Shown here piece by piece: positions 25,554 to 35,630 of a DNA stretch of 63,169 nt. The notes beneath the pieces are model-generated. The model made no database searches. It worked only from the letters and a program-made list of their open reading frames with translations, and was not told the origin of the DNA. The number at the start of each line of letters is the position of its first letter. Within the stretch, counting starts at the first letter, position 1. Source of the stretch: Oliverpabstia intestinalis (GTDB taxonomy: Bacteria; Bacillota; Clostridia; Lachnospirales; Lachnospiraceae); contig NZ_VUMS01000018.1 in assembly GCF_009696065.1 (NCBI RefSeq), positions 1 through 63,169 of the forward strand. Reading direction: 5' to 3'. The position numbers and the translations under genes are program-made.

Positions 25554-28500
25554 ATGGCAATACTGAACTTAGAGTATTATACGCAAAAAGATCTGTATTC
25601 AGATGGAGATATTGAAGAACAGATGCTTAAGATGGCAAAAGAAGGAGTAACCTGTGAGGATCTTTCCAGTGAGCAGGTTTCTTTTCCTGTGATCTATCAC
25701 TTCTCAGATCTGCGAGCAAATATATTGAACTGGTATCCGATCAAAAAATCGGACAGTGTTCTGGAGATCGGTGCGGGCTGTGGTGCAATCACAGGTACGC
25801 TCTGTGAAAAAGCAGGTCAGGTTACATCTGTGGAACTCTCGAAAAGAAGAGCACAGATCAATTATTACCGCAATGAGAAAAAAGATAATCTGACCATCAT
25901 GGTGGGAAACCTCAATGACATGGATCTGGGGCAGCAGTATGACTATGTGGTAGTCAACGGAGTACTGGAATATGCCATGAGTTTCACAGAGGGCGATACA
26001 CCGTATGAGACATTTTTAGGAAAAATGGGTTCTTACTTAAAAAATACAGGAAAATTGCTGATCGCAATTGAGAATAAGCTGGGAATGAAGTATTTTGCTG
26101 GGGCCCCGGAAGATCATACGGACATTCCCTTCTTTGGAATCAATGGTTATCCGGGAAATCACAGTGTCAGAACATTTTCCAAAACAGAATTGCAGGAACT
26201 TGTGAAAAAAAGCGGATTTCCTTTTCAAAAATTTTATTACCCGTATCCGGATTATAAATTTCCAACGGAGATCTTTACGGATGCATCACTGACCACCGAT
26301 CATTATGGGAAAAATTATCCGATTTACACGGACAAAACCGTGGATCTGTTTTCAGAAAGCGCCGGTATCGAGGCAATGAAAAAAGAACAGATCGCGGACC
26401 GTTTTGTGAATTCTTTTCTTCTGGTTGCAGGAAAACAGGAACTTGAAGAAAAAGAAGAAATTTTATATGTAAAACTGAATCAGGGCCGCAGGAAAGAGTT
26501 TCGAACCCTGACCCAGCTGGTGCGGAAAGAGGAAAGTGTGTGGGCAGAGAAAAAACCACTGTGCCCGGAGGCAGAAAACTTTATAGCAGGACTGAAAAAA
26601 ACAGGAGCGCAGAAACCAGGAAAAGGATTTCGTAATCTTCCGTGCAGATATGAGAATGGGGGAATCGTGTATCCGGTATTGGGCGGGAAAACACTTGAAG
26701 ACAGAATTCGTGATCTTGTGGAGAAAGAACAGACAGATGAGATTCTGAGAACCCTGAAACATGTATATGAGCATGTGTTCGCACAGCGGAAAAAAGAACC
26801 GGAGTACCAGACGAAAGTTTTTAAGGAAGTGTTTGGAGAACATCCGGGCAAGGAATATTATGAATGCGTAAGTCCGGCAAACATTGATCTGATCTGTGCG
26901 AATATCTTTGAGTTCGGAGATGATTATGAAATCATTGACTATGAATGGACTTTTGACTTTCCGGTTCCGGTTGCCTTTATCATGTGGAGAATGATCCATG
27001 AACTGTATTACCGAATCCCGAAACTGGGCGCGCTGTATACACAGGACGATATGAATCACGAATTTGGTATAGAGCCATCGGACAGCGAAATTTTCCTGGC
27101 ATGGACAATGCATTTTACTTATGAATATGTTGGCAGCGATTCGCTGGATGTATACCGGAAAGAGAGAATTCCGGTGGATCTGTCAGAAACTGTGCGCGCA
27201 TGTCAGGAGAAAAAGCGATTTCGCAGCAAACTGTATTATGATACAGGTTCTGGGCTGTCGGAAGAGAACAGTATTGAGACGGCGGTGGAATTGGATCGGG
27301 GAAGATTTCAGGTTACGTTTGATCTGCAGAAAGTAGAAAATATCTGCGGAATCCGCTGGAATCTGTTAAGTGATACGTTCTGTGAGGTGAAAGTGGAAGT
27401 ACTTGACTGTGGATGCCATGGGGAGTTAATTCCGTTTGGTATGCGGATCGACAAGGCGGCGGATGCGGTAGTGTTCCTGAATCTGGCAGGCGGATATTTT
27501 ATCCATGTGACGGATCCGTCAGAATTGAAGAAAATTACAATTTCCGGTCAAATTCGTTTTCTGTCGCAGAAAGAGATCGCAGAAGAAATCCAACTGGAAG
27601 AGGAGCGAAAAGAAGCGGTACGTCGGGAAGAAGAAAGAAAACTTCAGCAGCGGATACAAAAAGAAGAACGGATAGCAGCGAAAAAAGCCGAAGAAGAGAG
27701 AAGGCAGGAAGAACTTCGGGCAGCCATGGAATTTCAGCATCGACCGAAACAGAGAGCAAAACGTCTGGTGAAGAAGATGCTTGGACGTCCTGTGGCCCCA
27801 CTGGTTACAGAAAATCAACAGACAGAACAGCCGGTATCGAGCTGTGTGGGAAGTATCGACAGCTTCAGCTATGAAAATAATGTGCTGCAGATCATCGGCT
27901 GGGCATTTGACCGTGCGTACGCCATGGAGAACACGCATCTTGCTTTTTTACAGAACGGGGAAGTGGTGGCGGAAGAACCGATTACTATAGTATATCGGAG
28001 TGATGTGGCAGCTGTTTTACAGATTCCGGAGGCAGAATCCTGTGGATTTTCCTGTGTGCTGGTGGTGCATTCACCAGTGGAAACGGAAGTGGCAGTTGTT
28101 TACGACACCGTAGACGGAGAAAAAGCATATCCGTTATGCAAGATCCCTGCAGATCCTGGTTGTAATGAGATACAGGTGTATACCCTGGAGGGACAGGAGA
28201 GCATCGGCAATATTCGATATTTTAAAGAACGTTATCTGGAAGAAACGCCGGTATTTGATGCGAAGATTCCTTCGGATGAAGTGATAGATATTATCATCCC
28301 GATTTATAACGGCTTACAGTATTTTGACAAGCTGTTTGCGGGGATTGAAAAGACAAAGATGAAATACCGTCTGATTCTGGTGGACGATCAGAGTCCGGAT
28401 CCGGCAGTACGGGAATATCTGGAGCAATACGTGGCAGAACATGAGGGAACGGTTCTGCTTCGAAATGAGAAAAATATGGGATTCCTCCCGTCTGTAAACC

Positions 28501-31226
28501 GTGCCCTTGCAATTGCAGAGCATCATGTAGCACTGGTCAATACCGATGTGGAAGTGCCGGAGGGATGGCTGGAGAGACTGATGTGGCCGATCTTTACAAA
28601 AGAAAAAGTAGCATCCTCCACACCGTTTACGACCTGCGGAACCATCTGCAGCTTTCCTAATTTCTGTGAGGATAATGTGATCTTTGAAGGCATGCCATTA
28701 TGGCAGATCGATGATGCTTTTCGCCAGATCCGTCCGCAGTATGCGACCATGCCAACAGGTATTGGTTTCTGCATGGGTATGAATCTGGAAGCAATCAGAG
28801 AAGTAGGTCTTCTGGATGAGGAGAACTTTGACAAAGGATACGGAGAAGAAAATGACTGGTGTCAGCGGGCAATCCAGGCAGGATATACCAATGTACAGGT
28901 GGAAAATTTGTTTGTTTATCACAAACATGGCGGAAGTTTTTCTTCCGAAGAAAAATTACGGCTGTTAAAGAGCCATCTGGAGAGACTGGCGAAGAAACAT
29001 CCGAATTATAACAGCGATACGGCAGCTTTCTGTCGGAGAGATCCGGCAAGAACGATCCGACTGTATGTGGAAACACAGCTGTTAAATCAGTTGCTGGATG
29101 TACCGACGATTGTTGCCTTTGATCATAACCTCGGCGGTGGTGCCACGGAATATCTGATTGAGAAACGTAAACTGGCACTGAAAGAAGGAAAGCGTTTCCT
29201 GACTGTCCGGTTTGACATCGATAATATGCGCTATTATCTGGAATATGAATACAAAAAATATAAGGTTCAGTATTTTGCCAAAGATCTGGTGATGATCCTT
29301 GATGAGATTCCGAGAGTGGATGAAATCTGGATCAACGAACTGGTAACTTATCAGAAAATCTATAAGGTTCTGGATCAGATTCTTGAACTGAAAGAAAAAC
29401 ATCAGGCACATCTGAAGATGTTGCTTCATGACTTTTTCTTCATGTGTCCGGCGGTAAATCTGATGGATGCTCAGGGGAAATACTGTCATGGCGCGGATGC
29501 ACAAATTTGTAACCAGTGTATCCCGGCAAACCGAAGCAATGCATGTCTGGACTATGAGTCCGGAACCGCATGGAGAACACACTGGAGGGAGTTTTTATCC
29601 CGGTGTGATGAGATTCTGGCATTCTCTGATGATACGGCACAGATATTTAAAAAGACCTATCCTTATCTGTATCAGTTACATGTGCTGCCACACAAGCCGC
29701 ATTATGTGACGGCACTGGATAAGAAGGTGAAGACGACCAGGACACTGAACATTGGTCTGCTCGGTGTGCTGTGTTATAAAAAAGGTCTGGATGTTGTCAA
29801 GGAGATGATAAAAGAGATCGAGGCGCAGAACCTGAACATCCGAATGAAACTGATCGGGGTGTCGGATGAAGAAATCGACAGTCCGGTATTCTCCTGTACG
29901 GGAAGATATACCAGAGATGAACTTCCAAGACTGACGATGGAAGAAGATATTGATCTGTTCTTTATCCCGTCTATCTGGCCGGAGACCTTCTCGTATACAA
30001 CTTCAGAGATTATGTCCATGCATATGCCGGTTGCTGTATTCCCGATTGGTGCGCCGGTGGAGCGTGTAAAACATTACGAAAAAGGTCTGGTTCTGAAAGA
30101 GACGGATGCAAAATCGGCTCTTAAAGAATTGCAGGAGTTTGCAGAACATACACTAAAGTGGCAACAAATACCTGTACGCGAAAAGAAGATCCTGTTTGTG
30201 GGTGAGGAAATTTCGTTTGCTTCCCGTTACCGGGTGGAGCATTTCCGGGAACAGCTGCATTATCAGGGTTACGGATCGGATTTTTATCAGGTGGATGAGG
30301 TCAAAGATCTGGACTGGGATGCGTACCGGGCAGTTGTATGTTACCGTTGCAGCAGGGAAGATGTGGTGCGCAAGGTAGTTGAACAGGCGAAAAAAAACGG
30401 ATTAAATGTGTATTATGACATTGACGATCTGATCTTTGATTACGAAAGAATCTCTTATCTGCATTTTCTGACCGGAAGTGAGTATAAAGATTTTAAAAAG
30501 ACGACGGAACAGATCCATTCCTGTATGGAACTGTGTGATGGCTATTTTACCTCCACTGATACACTGGCGGGAGAGATCCGAAGAGAATTTCCGGGAAAAC
30601 CAGTGGTAATCAACCGGAATTGTGCAAGCATGGAGATGCAGATTCTGTCCCATGACGCAGTAGAGCAGGTGGAAAAAGACCCGGAGCATATTTCCATCGG
30701 TTACTTCAGCGGATCGAAAACTCATGATCAGGACTTTGAGGTGGCGGAAGAAGCACTTCTGGAAGTGATGAAGGAACATCCGGAGGTACGGCTGAAGCTG
30801 GTTGGTGTACTCTCTGACAGAAAAATGGAAAAATTCGGAAATAAGGTGGAAAAACTTCCGTTTATGGACTGGAAACAGTTACCTTCTGTTATGGCAGGCA
30901 TCGATATCAATCTGATGCCGCTGGAGGACAGTATCTTCCATTGTAGTAAGTCCGAAAACAAATGGATGGAAGCCGCACTGGTGAAAGTGCCATCAGTGAT
31001 GAGCAGAAACCGGGAGATGGAAGGCGTGATCGAAAATGGTATGGATGGCTGGCTTTGCAGTGACAAGGAGGAGTGGAAAAAAGCGCTCACAACGCTGATC
31101 GAGGAGAAGACAGCCAGAGTACAGATGGGTGAAAAAGCCCATAAAAAAGTGATGTGTCAGTATGTAACTCAGAATACAGGAAAAGATGCAAGAGAGGAAT
31201 TACTATGCAGCGAGAAGTATTCGTAG
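25554..31226 (+). CDS. Giant methyltransferase / kinase-like / coiled-coil / GT2 / GT4 / GT4 protein
   Basis: A 1890-residue cytoplasmic enzyme. Residues 60-175 are a SAM methyltransferase (LEIGAGCGAITG at 70-81). About 280-535 looks kinase-like: SPANIDLICAN near 440 and EIIDYEW at 459-465 recall D-x4-N and IDxEW motifs. Residues 560-670 are strand-rich; 671-727 form a highly charged coiled coil. Residues 768-870 hold a small domain (IIGWAFDR); 908-1150 a GT2 with IIIPIYNG, ILVDDQSPD and NTDVEVP. Residues 1183-1535 and 1544-1885 are two GT4-like domains (LGGGATEYL and IPSIWPETFSY; ISIGYFSGS and NKWMEAAL). The order methyltransferase, kinase, coiled coil, polymerase matches E. coli WbdD followed by WbdA, but in one chain. 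GGAGG precedes ATG. It follows wzt by 15 bases and overlaps the next gene. Confidence 0.85.
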   Translation: MAILNLEYYTQKDLYSDGDIEEQMLKMAKEGVTCEDLSSEQVSFPVIYHFSDLRANILNWYPIKKSDSVLEIGAGCGAITGTLCEKAGQVTSVELSKRRAQINYYRNEKKDNLTIMVGNLNDMDLGQQYDYVVVNGVLEYAMSFTEGDTPYETFLGKMGSYLKNTGKLLIAIENKLGMKYFAGAPEDHTDIPFFGINGYPGNHSVRTFSKTELQELVKKSGFPFQKFYYPYPDYKFPTEIFTDASLTTDHYGKNYPIYTDKTVDLFSESAGIEAMKKEQIADRFVNSFLLVAGKQELEEKEEILYVKLNQGRRKEFRTLTQLVRKEESVWAEKKPLCPEAENFIAGLKKTGAQKPGKGFRNLPCRYENGGIVYPVLGGKTLEDRIRDLVEKEQTDEILRTLKHVYEHVFAQRKKEPEYQTKVFKEVFGEHPGKEYYECVSPANIDLICANIFEFGDDYEIIDYEWTFDFPVPVAFIMWRMIHELYYRIPKLGALYTQDDMNHEFGIEPSDSEIFLAWTMHFTYEYVGSDSLDVYRKERIPVDLSETVRACQEKKRFRSKLYYDTGSGLSEENSIETAVELDRGRFQVTFDLQKVENICGIRWNLLSDTFCEVKVEVLDCGCHGELIPFGMRIDKAADAVVFLNLAGGYFIHVTDPSELKKITISGQIRFLSQKEIAEEIQLEEERKEAVRREEERKLQQRIQKEERIAAKKAEEERRQEELRAAMEFQHRPKQRAKRLVKKMLGRPVAPLVTENQQTEQPVSSCVGSIDSFSYENNVLQIIGWAFDRAYAMENTHLAFLQNGEVVAEEPITIVYRSDVAAVLQIPEAESCGFSCVLVVHSPVETEVAVVYDTVDGEKAYPLCKIPADPGCNEIQVYTLEGQESIGNIRYFKERYLEETPVFDAKIPSDEVIDIIIPIYNGLQYFDKLFAGIEKTKMKYRLILVDDQSPDPAVREYLEQYVAEHEGTVLLRNEKNMGFLPSVNRALAIAEHHVALVNTDVEVPEGWLERLMWPIFTKEKVASSTPFTTCGTICSFPNFCEDNVIFEGMPLWQIDDAFRQIRPQYATMPTGIGFCMGMNLEAIREVGLLDEENFDKGYGEENDWCQRAIQAGYTNVQVENLFVYHKHGGSFSSEEKLRLLKSHLERLAKKHPNYNSDTAAFCRRDPARTIRLYVETQLLNQLLDVPTIVAFDHNLGGGATEYLIEKRKLALKEGKRFLTVRFDIDNMRYYLEYEYKKYKVQYFAKDLVMILDEIPRVDEIWINELVTYQKIYKVLDQILELKEKHQAHLKMLLHDFFFMCPAVNLMDAQGKYCHGADAQICNQCIPANRSNACLDYESGTAWRTHWREFLSRCDEILAFSDDTAQIFKKTYPYLYQLHVLPHKPHYVTALDKKVKTTRTLNIGLLGVLCYKKGLDVVKEMIKEIEAQNLNIRMKLIGVSDEEIDSPVFSCTGRYTRDELPRLTMEEDIDLFFIPSIWPETFSYTTSEIMSMHMPVAVFPIGAPVERVKHYEKGLVLKETDAKSALKELQEFAEHTLKWQQIPVREKKILFVGEEISFASRYRVEHFREQLHYQGYGSDFYQVDEVKDLDWDAYRAVVCYRCSREDVVRKVVEQAKKNGLNVYYDIDDLIFDYERISYLHFLTGSEYKDFKKTTEQIHSCMELCDGYFTSTDTLAGEIRREFPGKPVVINRNCASMEMQILSHDAVEQVEKDPEHISIGYFSGSKTHDQDFEVAEEALLEVMKEHPEVRLKLVGVLSDRKMEKFGNKVEKLPFMDWKQLPSVMAGIDINLMPLEDSIFHCSKSENKWMEAALVKVPSVMSRNREMEGVIENGMDGWLCSDKEEWKKALTTLIEEKTARVQMGEKAHKKVMCQYVTQNTGKDAREELLCSEKYS

Positions 31227-33655
31227 TAGAAAAAGAAAGATTTGATCTTTCAGATGAGAAAACCTATCATCTGCAGGGCACCTGGCCCAAGGAACATACC
31301 GCGGCAGCGGAGCTGGACGGGAAACCACTGGAGGTAAATCTGAAGCAGCAGGAGCGTATCAGTGCCCTGGAACGATTTCAGGATCTGGATCTGGTGGATG
31401 CGATTCGTGTTCAGATGGAGATTGTACTTCCTGATAAGCTGGAACAGTATAAAAAATTAGTGGTTTATGCGGAAGAGAACGGGAAAAAAGAGGTCTGGTT
31501 TTCAATTCCGGTAAAACAGCTGATCAGAAGACAGGGTATGCCTCAGTATTTCATTGAGAGTTCCGAAGTGGACCGGAAACTCGGCATCTGCCGGGTGCGT
31601 GGCTGGGCAGCTTATACGAAACCGCTAAAGGTTTATCTGGAGAATTCCCGCGGAAACAGAATTCCATGTGAGATCCAGCACCTGAAACGTGTCGATGTAC
31701 AGAATCAGTATCCGGAGGCAGAGGTAGAAGAAAAATGTGGGTTCTTTTTTGAACTGCACTACCAGCAGCTGAAAGAATTTTATATTGTTTTTGAGGCAGG
31801 TTCGATACGGGTGAGAAGACAGATTCACCTGCAGCCGATACAGCTTGCCGCAGAAAAGATAAATGAATACTGCAAAAAGGGCAGCCGTTATCTGAAACTG
31901 CACGGTCCGGCAGCACTTGCCCAAAAAGTGGTCGGAAAAGTGAAAAATAAAAATAAAGCCGCTGTGATCTATCAGAAATGGCTTCCGAAACATCTGCCAA
32001 GTAAAGCAGAACTGGAACACCAGCGAAAAGAACATTTTTCCTGGGAACCGACCTTCAGTGTGGTTGTACCGCTTTATAAAACACCGGAAAAATATCTCCG
32101 TGCGCTGGTGGAATCTCTGCAGGCGCAGACTTATGGCAAATGGGAACTCTGCCTGTCTGACGGAAGCGGTGCGGATTCTCCGATTCGGGAACTGTTAAAA
32201 CAGTTACAGAAGGAAGAGAGCAGAATCAAAGTCATCGATCATCAGGAAAAGTTACAGATATCAGAAAATACGAATGCTGCGATCGAGGCGGCAACGGGTG
32301 AGTTTGTGGTATTTGCGGATCATGATGACGAACTGACGGCACATGCCCTGTATGAGTGTGTGAAAGTACTGAATGAGAAACCGGAAACAGAGGTTCTATA
32401 TTCGGATGAAGATAAGATGACGATGGACGGACACAAGTTCTTCCAGCCACATTTCAAACCGGATTATAACGTGGATCTGCTGTGTACGGTCAATTATATC
32501 TGCCATTTGTTTGTGGCGAAGAAAACGTTGATTGATGAGGTCGGAATGTTACGCAGAGAGTTTGACGGAGCGCAGGATTATGACTTTATCTTCCGTTGTG
32601 TGGAACATGCGGGATCGGAAAAGATCCATCATATTCCGAAGATCCTGTATCACTGGCGATGCCATGAAGATTCCACATCGGAGAATCCGGAGAGCAAGCT
32701 GTATGCATTTGATGCGGGACAACGGGCGGTGCAGGCGCATTATGACCGGATCGGTGTTAAAGTGGAAGTGAGCAAGGGAGAGTTCCTGGGACTCTATCGG
32801 ACAAAATTCCTGCGGGATTATGACCCACTGATCTCGATCATTATTCCGAATAAAGATCATATTGATGATCTGAAACGGTGTATCGATTCAATCGAAGCAA
32901 AATCCACATATACCAATTATGAATATATTATCGTGGAGAACAACAGCGAAGAAAAAGAAACTTTTGCATATTACGAGCAGCTTGAAGCGGTTAATCCGAA
33001 AGTGCATGTGGTGTATTATAAAGGCCACTTTAATTATTCTGCCATCAATAATTTCGGTGTGCAGTATGCCAAAGGAGAGTATTTCCTGCTACTAAACAAC
33101 GATACCGAGATCATCAACGAAGATTGTTTGGAGGAACTGCTTGGTTACTGTACCAGAGAAGATGTGGGTGCTGTGGGTGCGAGACTGTATTACGAAGATG
33201 ATACGATCCAGCATGCCGGCGTGGTCATCGGTTTCGGTGGAATCGCCGGACACTGTTTTGTACAGCAGAAGCGTGGATTTACCGGGTACTGCCACCGGAT
33301 CATCTGTGCACAGGATTACAGTGCGGTGACTGCGGCTTGTATGATGGTAAAACGGGAAGCGTTTGAGAAAGTCGGTGGTTTGAGTGAAGAACTGCAGGTG
33401 GCATTTAACGATATTGATTTCTGTATGAAACTTCGACAGGCAGGATATCTGATCGTGTACAATCCATATGCGGAACTGTATCATTACGAATCCAAATCCC
33501 GAGGACTGGAAGATACTCCGGAGAAAGTGGCAAGATTCAATCAGGAGATTGCTACGTTTGAGAAACGCTGGCCCGATATCCTGAAGAACGGCGATCCGTT
33601 CTATAATCCGAACCTGACCCTGGATAGCCAGGATTTTTCACTGAAACGATTATAA
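31205..33655 (+). CDS. Tandem GT2-GT2 glycosyltransferase with N-terminal domain
   Basis: An 816-residue protein from ATG 31205, with GAGAGGA just upstream; it overlaps the giant gene by 22 bases. Residues 1-260 hold a strand-rich N-terminal part (GICRVRGWAAY) and a basic helical linker. GT2 domain one begins at FSVVVPLYKTPE and carries ADHDDELTAHAL and YSDEDKMT; domain two begins at ISIIIPNKDH and carries LLNNDTEIIN. The core is closely related to the 605-residue protein at 44355. Each domain keeps an acidic metal motif, so both may be active. Rhamnosyl or glucosyl transfer is plausible; donors are unproven. Confidence 0.88.
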   Translation: MQREVFVVEKERFDLSDEKTYHLQGTWPKEHTAAAELDGKPLEVNLKQQERISALERFQDLDLVDAIRVQMEIVLPDKLEQYKKLVVYAEENGKKEVWFSIPVKQLIRRQGMPQYFIESSEVDRKLGICRVRGWAAYTKPLKVYLENSRGNRIPCEIQHLKRVDVQNQYPEAEVEEKCGFFFELHYQQLKEFYIVFEAGSIRVRRQIHLQPIQLAAEKINEYCKKGSRYLKLHGPAALAQKVVGKVKNKNKAAVIYQKWLPKHLPSKAELEHQRKEHFSWEPTFSVVVPLYKTPEKYLRALVESLQAQTYGKWELCLSDGSGADSPIRELLKQLQKEESRIKVIDHQEKLQISENTNAAIEAATGEFVVFADHDDELTAHALYECVKVLNEKPETEVLYSDEDKMTMDGHKFFQPHFKPDYNVDLLCTVNYICHLFVAKKTLIDEVGMLRREFDGAQDYDFIFRCVEHAGSEKIHHIPKILYHWRCHEDSTSENPESKLYAFDAGQRAVQAHYDRIGVKVEVSKGEFLGLYRTKFLRDYDPLISIIIPNKDHIDDLKRCIDSIEAKSTYTNYEYIIVENNSEEKETFAYYEQLEAVNPKVHVVYYKGHFNYSAINNFGVQYAKGEYFLLLNNDTEIINEDCLEELLGYCTREDVGAVGARLYYEDDTIQHAGVVIGFGGIAGHCFVQQKRGFTGYCHRIICAQDYSAVTAACMMVKREAFEKVGGLSEELQVAFNDIDFCMKLRQAGYLIVYNPYAELYHYESKSRGLEDTPEKVARFNQEIATFEKRWPDILKNGDPFYNPNLTLDSQDFSLKRL

Positions 33656-33661
33656 ACAACC

Positions 33662-33700
33662 AAAAAAGCGGGTGCATGGTGGAAATGTACCTGCTTTTTT
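33662..33700 (+). terminator. Terminator or attenuator after the tandem GT2 gene
   Basis: A 15-bp stem with two G-U pairs (AAAAAAGCGGGTGCA with TGTACCTGCTTTTTT) ends in T residues. The next gene starts 18 bases later, so it may be partial. Confidence 0.8.
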
Positions 33701-33718
33701 AAAAGAAAGGTGGAAAAG

Positions 33719-34132
33719 ATGAATATAGAAAAGCTATGGGACAAGTACAAAGACATTATTCCGTACGGTGTCTTCGGCGTTCTGACAACGCTTGTTAATA
33801 TTGTGAGTTATTGGATCTTTGCGCATCCGTTTGGCTTATCGGTTATGGTGAGTACTGTACTTGCATGGATTTTATCGGTTCTGTTTGCATATCTTACTAA
33901 CAGAAAATGGGTATTTCACAGCGAAGCCAGTACAAGGGAAGAAATAGGGAAAGAGATAGTTTCGTTTTTCTCCTGTCGTCTGGCTACGGGAATACTGGAC
34001 TGGGCATGTATGTTTATTTTTGCTGATCTGTGCGGATTCAATGACGTATTGATTAAATGTGCGGCAAATGTACTTGTAATCATCTTGAATTATGTGACAA
34101 GCAAACTGGTTATTTTCAGGCATAAAGGGTGA
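33719..34132 (+). CDS. GtrA family membrane protein
   Basis: A 137-residue protein with four membrane helices and the GtrA pattern: YGVFGVLTTLVNIVSYWIF at the start, FAYLTNRKWVF in the middle and NYVTSKLVIF at the end. GtrA proteins are thought to flip undecaprenyl-phosphate-linked sugars for side-chain glycosylation. I chose ATG 33719 after GAAAGGTGG; a GTG at 33710 overlaps that site. It sits four bases before a large GT-C-like gene, giving a GtrA-GtrC-like pair. Confidence 0.9.
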   Translation: MNIEKLWDKYKDIIPYGVFGVLTTLVNIVSYWIFAHPFGLSVMVSTVLAWILSVLFAYLTNRKWVFHSEASTREEIGKEIVSFFSCRLATGILDWACMFIFADLCGFNDVLIKCAANVLVIILNYVTSKLVIFRHKG

Positions 34133-34136
34133 TGGA

Positions 34137-35567
34137 ATGAAAAAAACAGTAAAAACAGTGAAAAAAGGATATGCAATATGGATTTTTGTACTTCTGGTTT
34201 TTGTATTTTATCTTTCCTGGGCGCTGGCGGCACCGTTCGATGCCTCACCGGATGAAAGTATGCGTTACCAGATCGTCGAATTTATTGTAAAGCATGGAAC
34301 CTTGCCGGATGGACGGGATCCGGAGATACGGAATGCCAACTGGGGCATCTCCTATGCGTTTAATCCAATTCTTCCTTATATGGCAGGAGCAGTATTTGCA
34401 AAGGTTGTGCAGGTATTTACGGACAGTTTTCGGGCTACGGTGATTGCGGCGCGTATGGTGAATGTTCTTCTGGGATGCGGAATGGCATGGTTTACCTGGA
34501 AGATAGGAGAACTGTTATTTCAGAAAAAAGAGACAGGGAGGCTGTTTGCAGTTCTGGTGTGCTTTCTTCCGGGAACCTGTTTTCTGTTTTCTTATATCAA
34601 TACGGATGGACTGGCACTTCTTACGACAGCCTGGATCCTGTACTGCTGGTGCAGGGCGTGTAAGGAAGGCTGGACCCTGAAAGTCTGTGTACAGATGGGA
34701 ATTGCCATGGGATTGTGTATGTTGTCTTATTACAACGCATATGGATATCTTCTGATGAGCGCCGTATTTTTTGCAGGCTGCATGATGAAGTGTGGAGAGC
34801 AGAAATGGGACTGGCAGCAGCTGCTGAAGAAAGGCTGCCTGATGCTGGGAATTGTCTTTCTTGTGGCCGGATGGTGGTTTATCCGGAGCGGAATCCTGTA
34901 TGACGGAGATTTTCTGGGAATGAAAACCTCTTCCATCTATGCGGAAAAATACGCGATCGATGAGTTAAAACCTTCCAATCGGGTGCTTCCGGTGAATATG
35001 GGAATGAGCGTTCTGGATATGATATGGTGGGTACCTGGAGAATGGCAGCATAACTGGCTGGTTACGGTACTGGTAAGCTTTGTGGGAACGTTCGGACATC
35101 TTGATATTTTTATGCCATATCTGTGGAGTAAAGTGTATCTGATCGTGTTTGCAGTGGGAATTCTCGGAAACAGCTGGAGACTGCGTCGGGAATTTTGTCT
35201 GACCACGGAATTTGTAAAAAAAGAGAAAAAAGCCGATGCAGATGGAATTCTTATCACTGAGATATGGAGAAAAAACAGATGGTGGAATATGAGAAACTGG
35301 ATGCATATCTGTATGGTGGGAGCTATGGTGATACCGGTTGGATTGCTGGTGTATTATGCTTATGCAAGTGATTTTCAAGCGCAGGGACGCTATATCATGC
35401 CGATGGCGCTTCCATTTTTCTATTTTGTGACACTGGGATATGAAAACTGGAGTGAAAAACTGATCAGAAATGAAAAAATAAGCATATGGATCTGCAGGAT
35501 CGGACAGGGGACAGCAGCAATTTCTGTATTGCTGACGTATGTGCTGGTATATCGGGCGGCTTATTAA
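34137..35567 (+). CDS. DUF2142/GT-C-like polytopic membrane glycosyltransferase
   Basis: A 476-residue protein with about ten membrane helices. After the first helix the loop carries APFDASPDESMRYQIVEF, similar in place and character to the PDEHSH loop of the protein at 20120 and to catalytic acidic loops of GT-C enzymes. It directly follows gtrA, so it probably transfers a flipped undecaprenyl-phosphate sugar to an exported polymer. It is smaller than the 20120 protein and lacks the long N-terminal extracytoplasmic region. A strong terminator follows. Confidence 0.78.
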   Translation: MKKTVKTVKKGYAIWIFVLLVFVFYLSWALAAPFDASPDESMRYQIVEFIVKHGTLPDGRDPEIRNANWGISYAFNPILPYMAGAVFAKVVQVFTDSFRATVIAARMVNVLLGCGMAWFTWKIGELLFQKKETGRLFAVLVCFLPGTCFLFSYINTDGLALLTTAWILYCWCRACKEGWTLKVCVQMGIAMGLCMLSYYNAYGYLLMSAVFFAGCMMKCGEQKWDWQQLLKKGCLMLGIVFLVAGWWFIRSGILYDGDFLGMKTSSIYAEKYAIDELKPSNRVLPVNMGMSVLDMIWWVPGEWQHNWLVTVLVSFVGTFGHLDIFMPYLWSKVYLIVFAVGILGNSWRLRREFCLTTEFVKKEKKADADGILITEIWRKNRWWNMRNWMHICMVGAMVIPVGLLVYYAYASDFQAQGRYIMPMALPFFYFVTLGYENWSEKLIRNEKISIWICRIGQGTAAISVLLTYVLVYRAAY

Positions 35568-35580
35568 GAATAACTATAAA

Positions 35581-35625
35581 AAATGAGCTTATACAGGAAA
35601 ATGATTTCTGTATAAGCTCATTTTT
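35581..35625. terminator. Bidirectional terminator
   Basis: A 16-bp perfect stem (AAATGAGCTTATACAG with its complement ending at 35623), with A and T tracts outside. It lies between convergent genes. Confidence 0.92.
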
Positions 35626-35630
35626 CGTGC

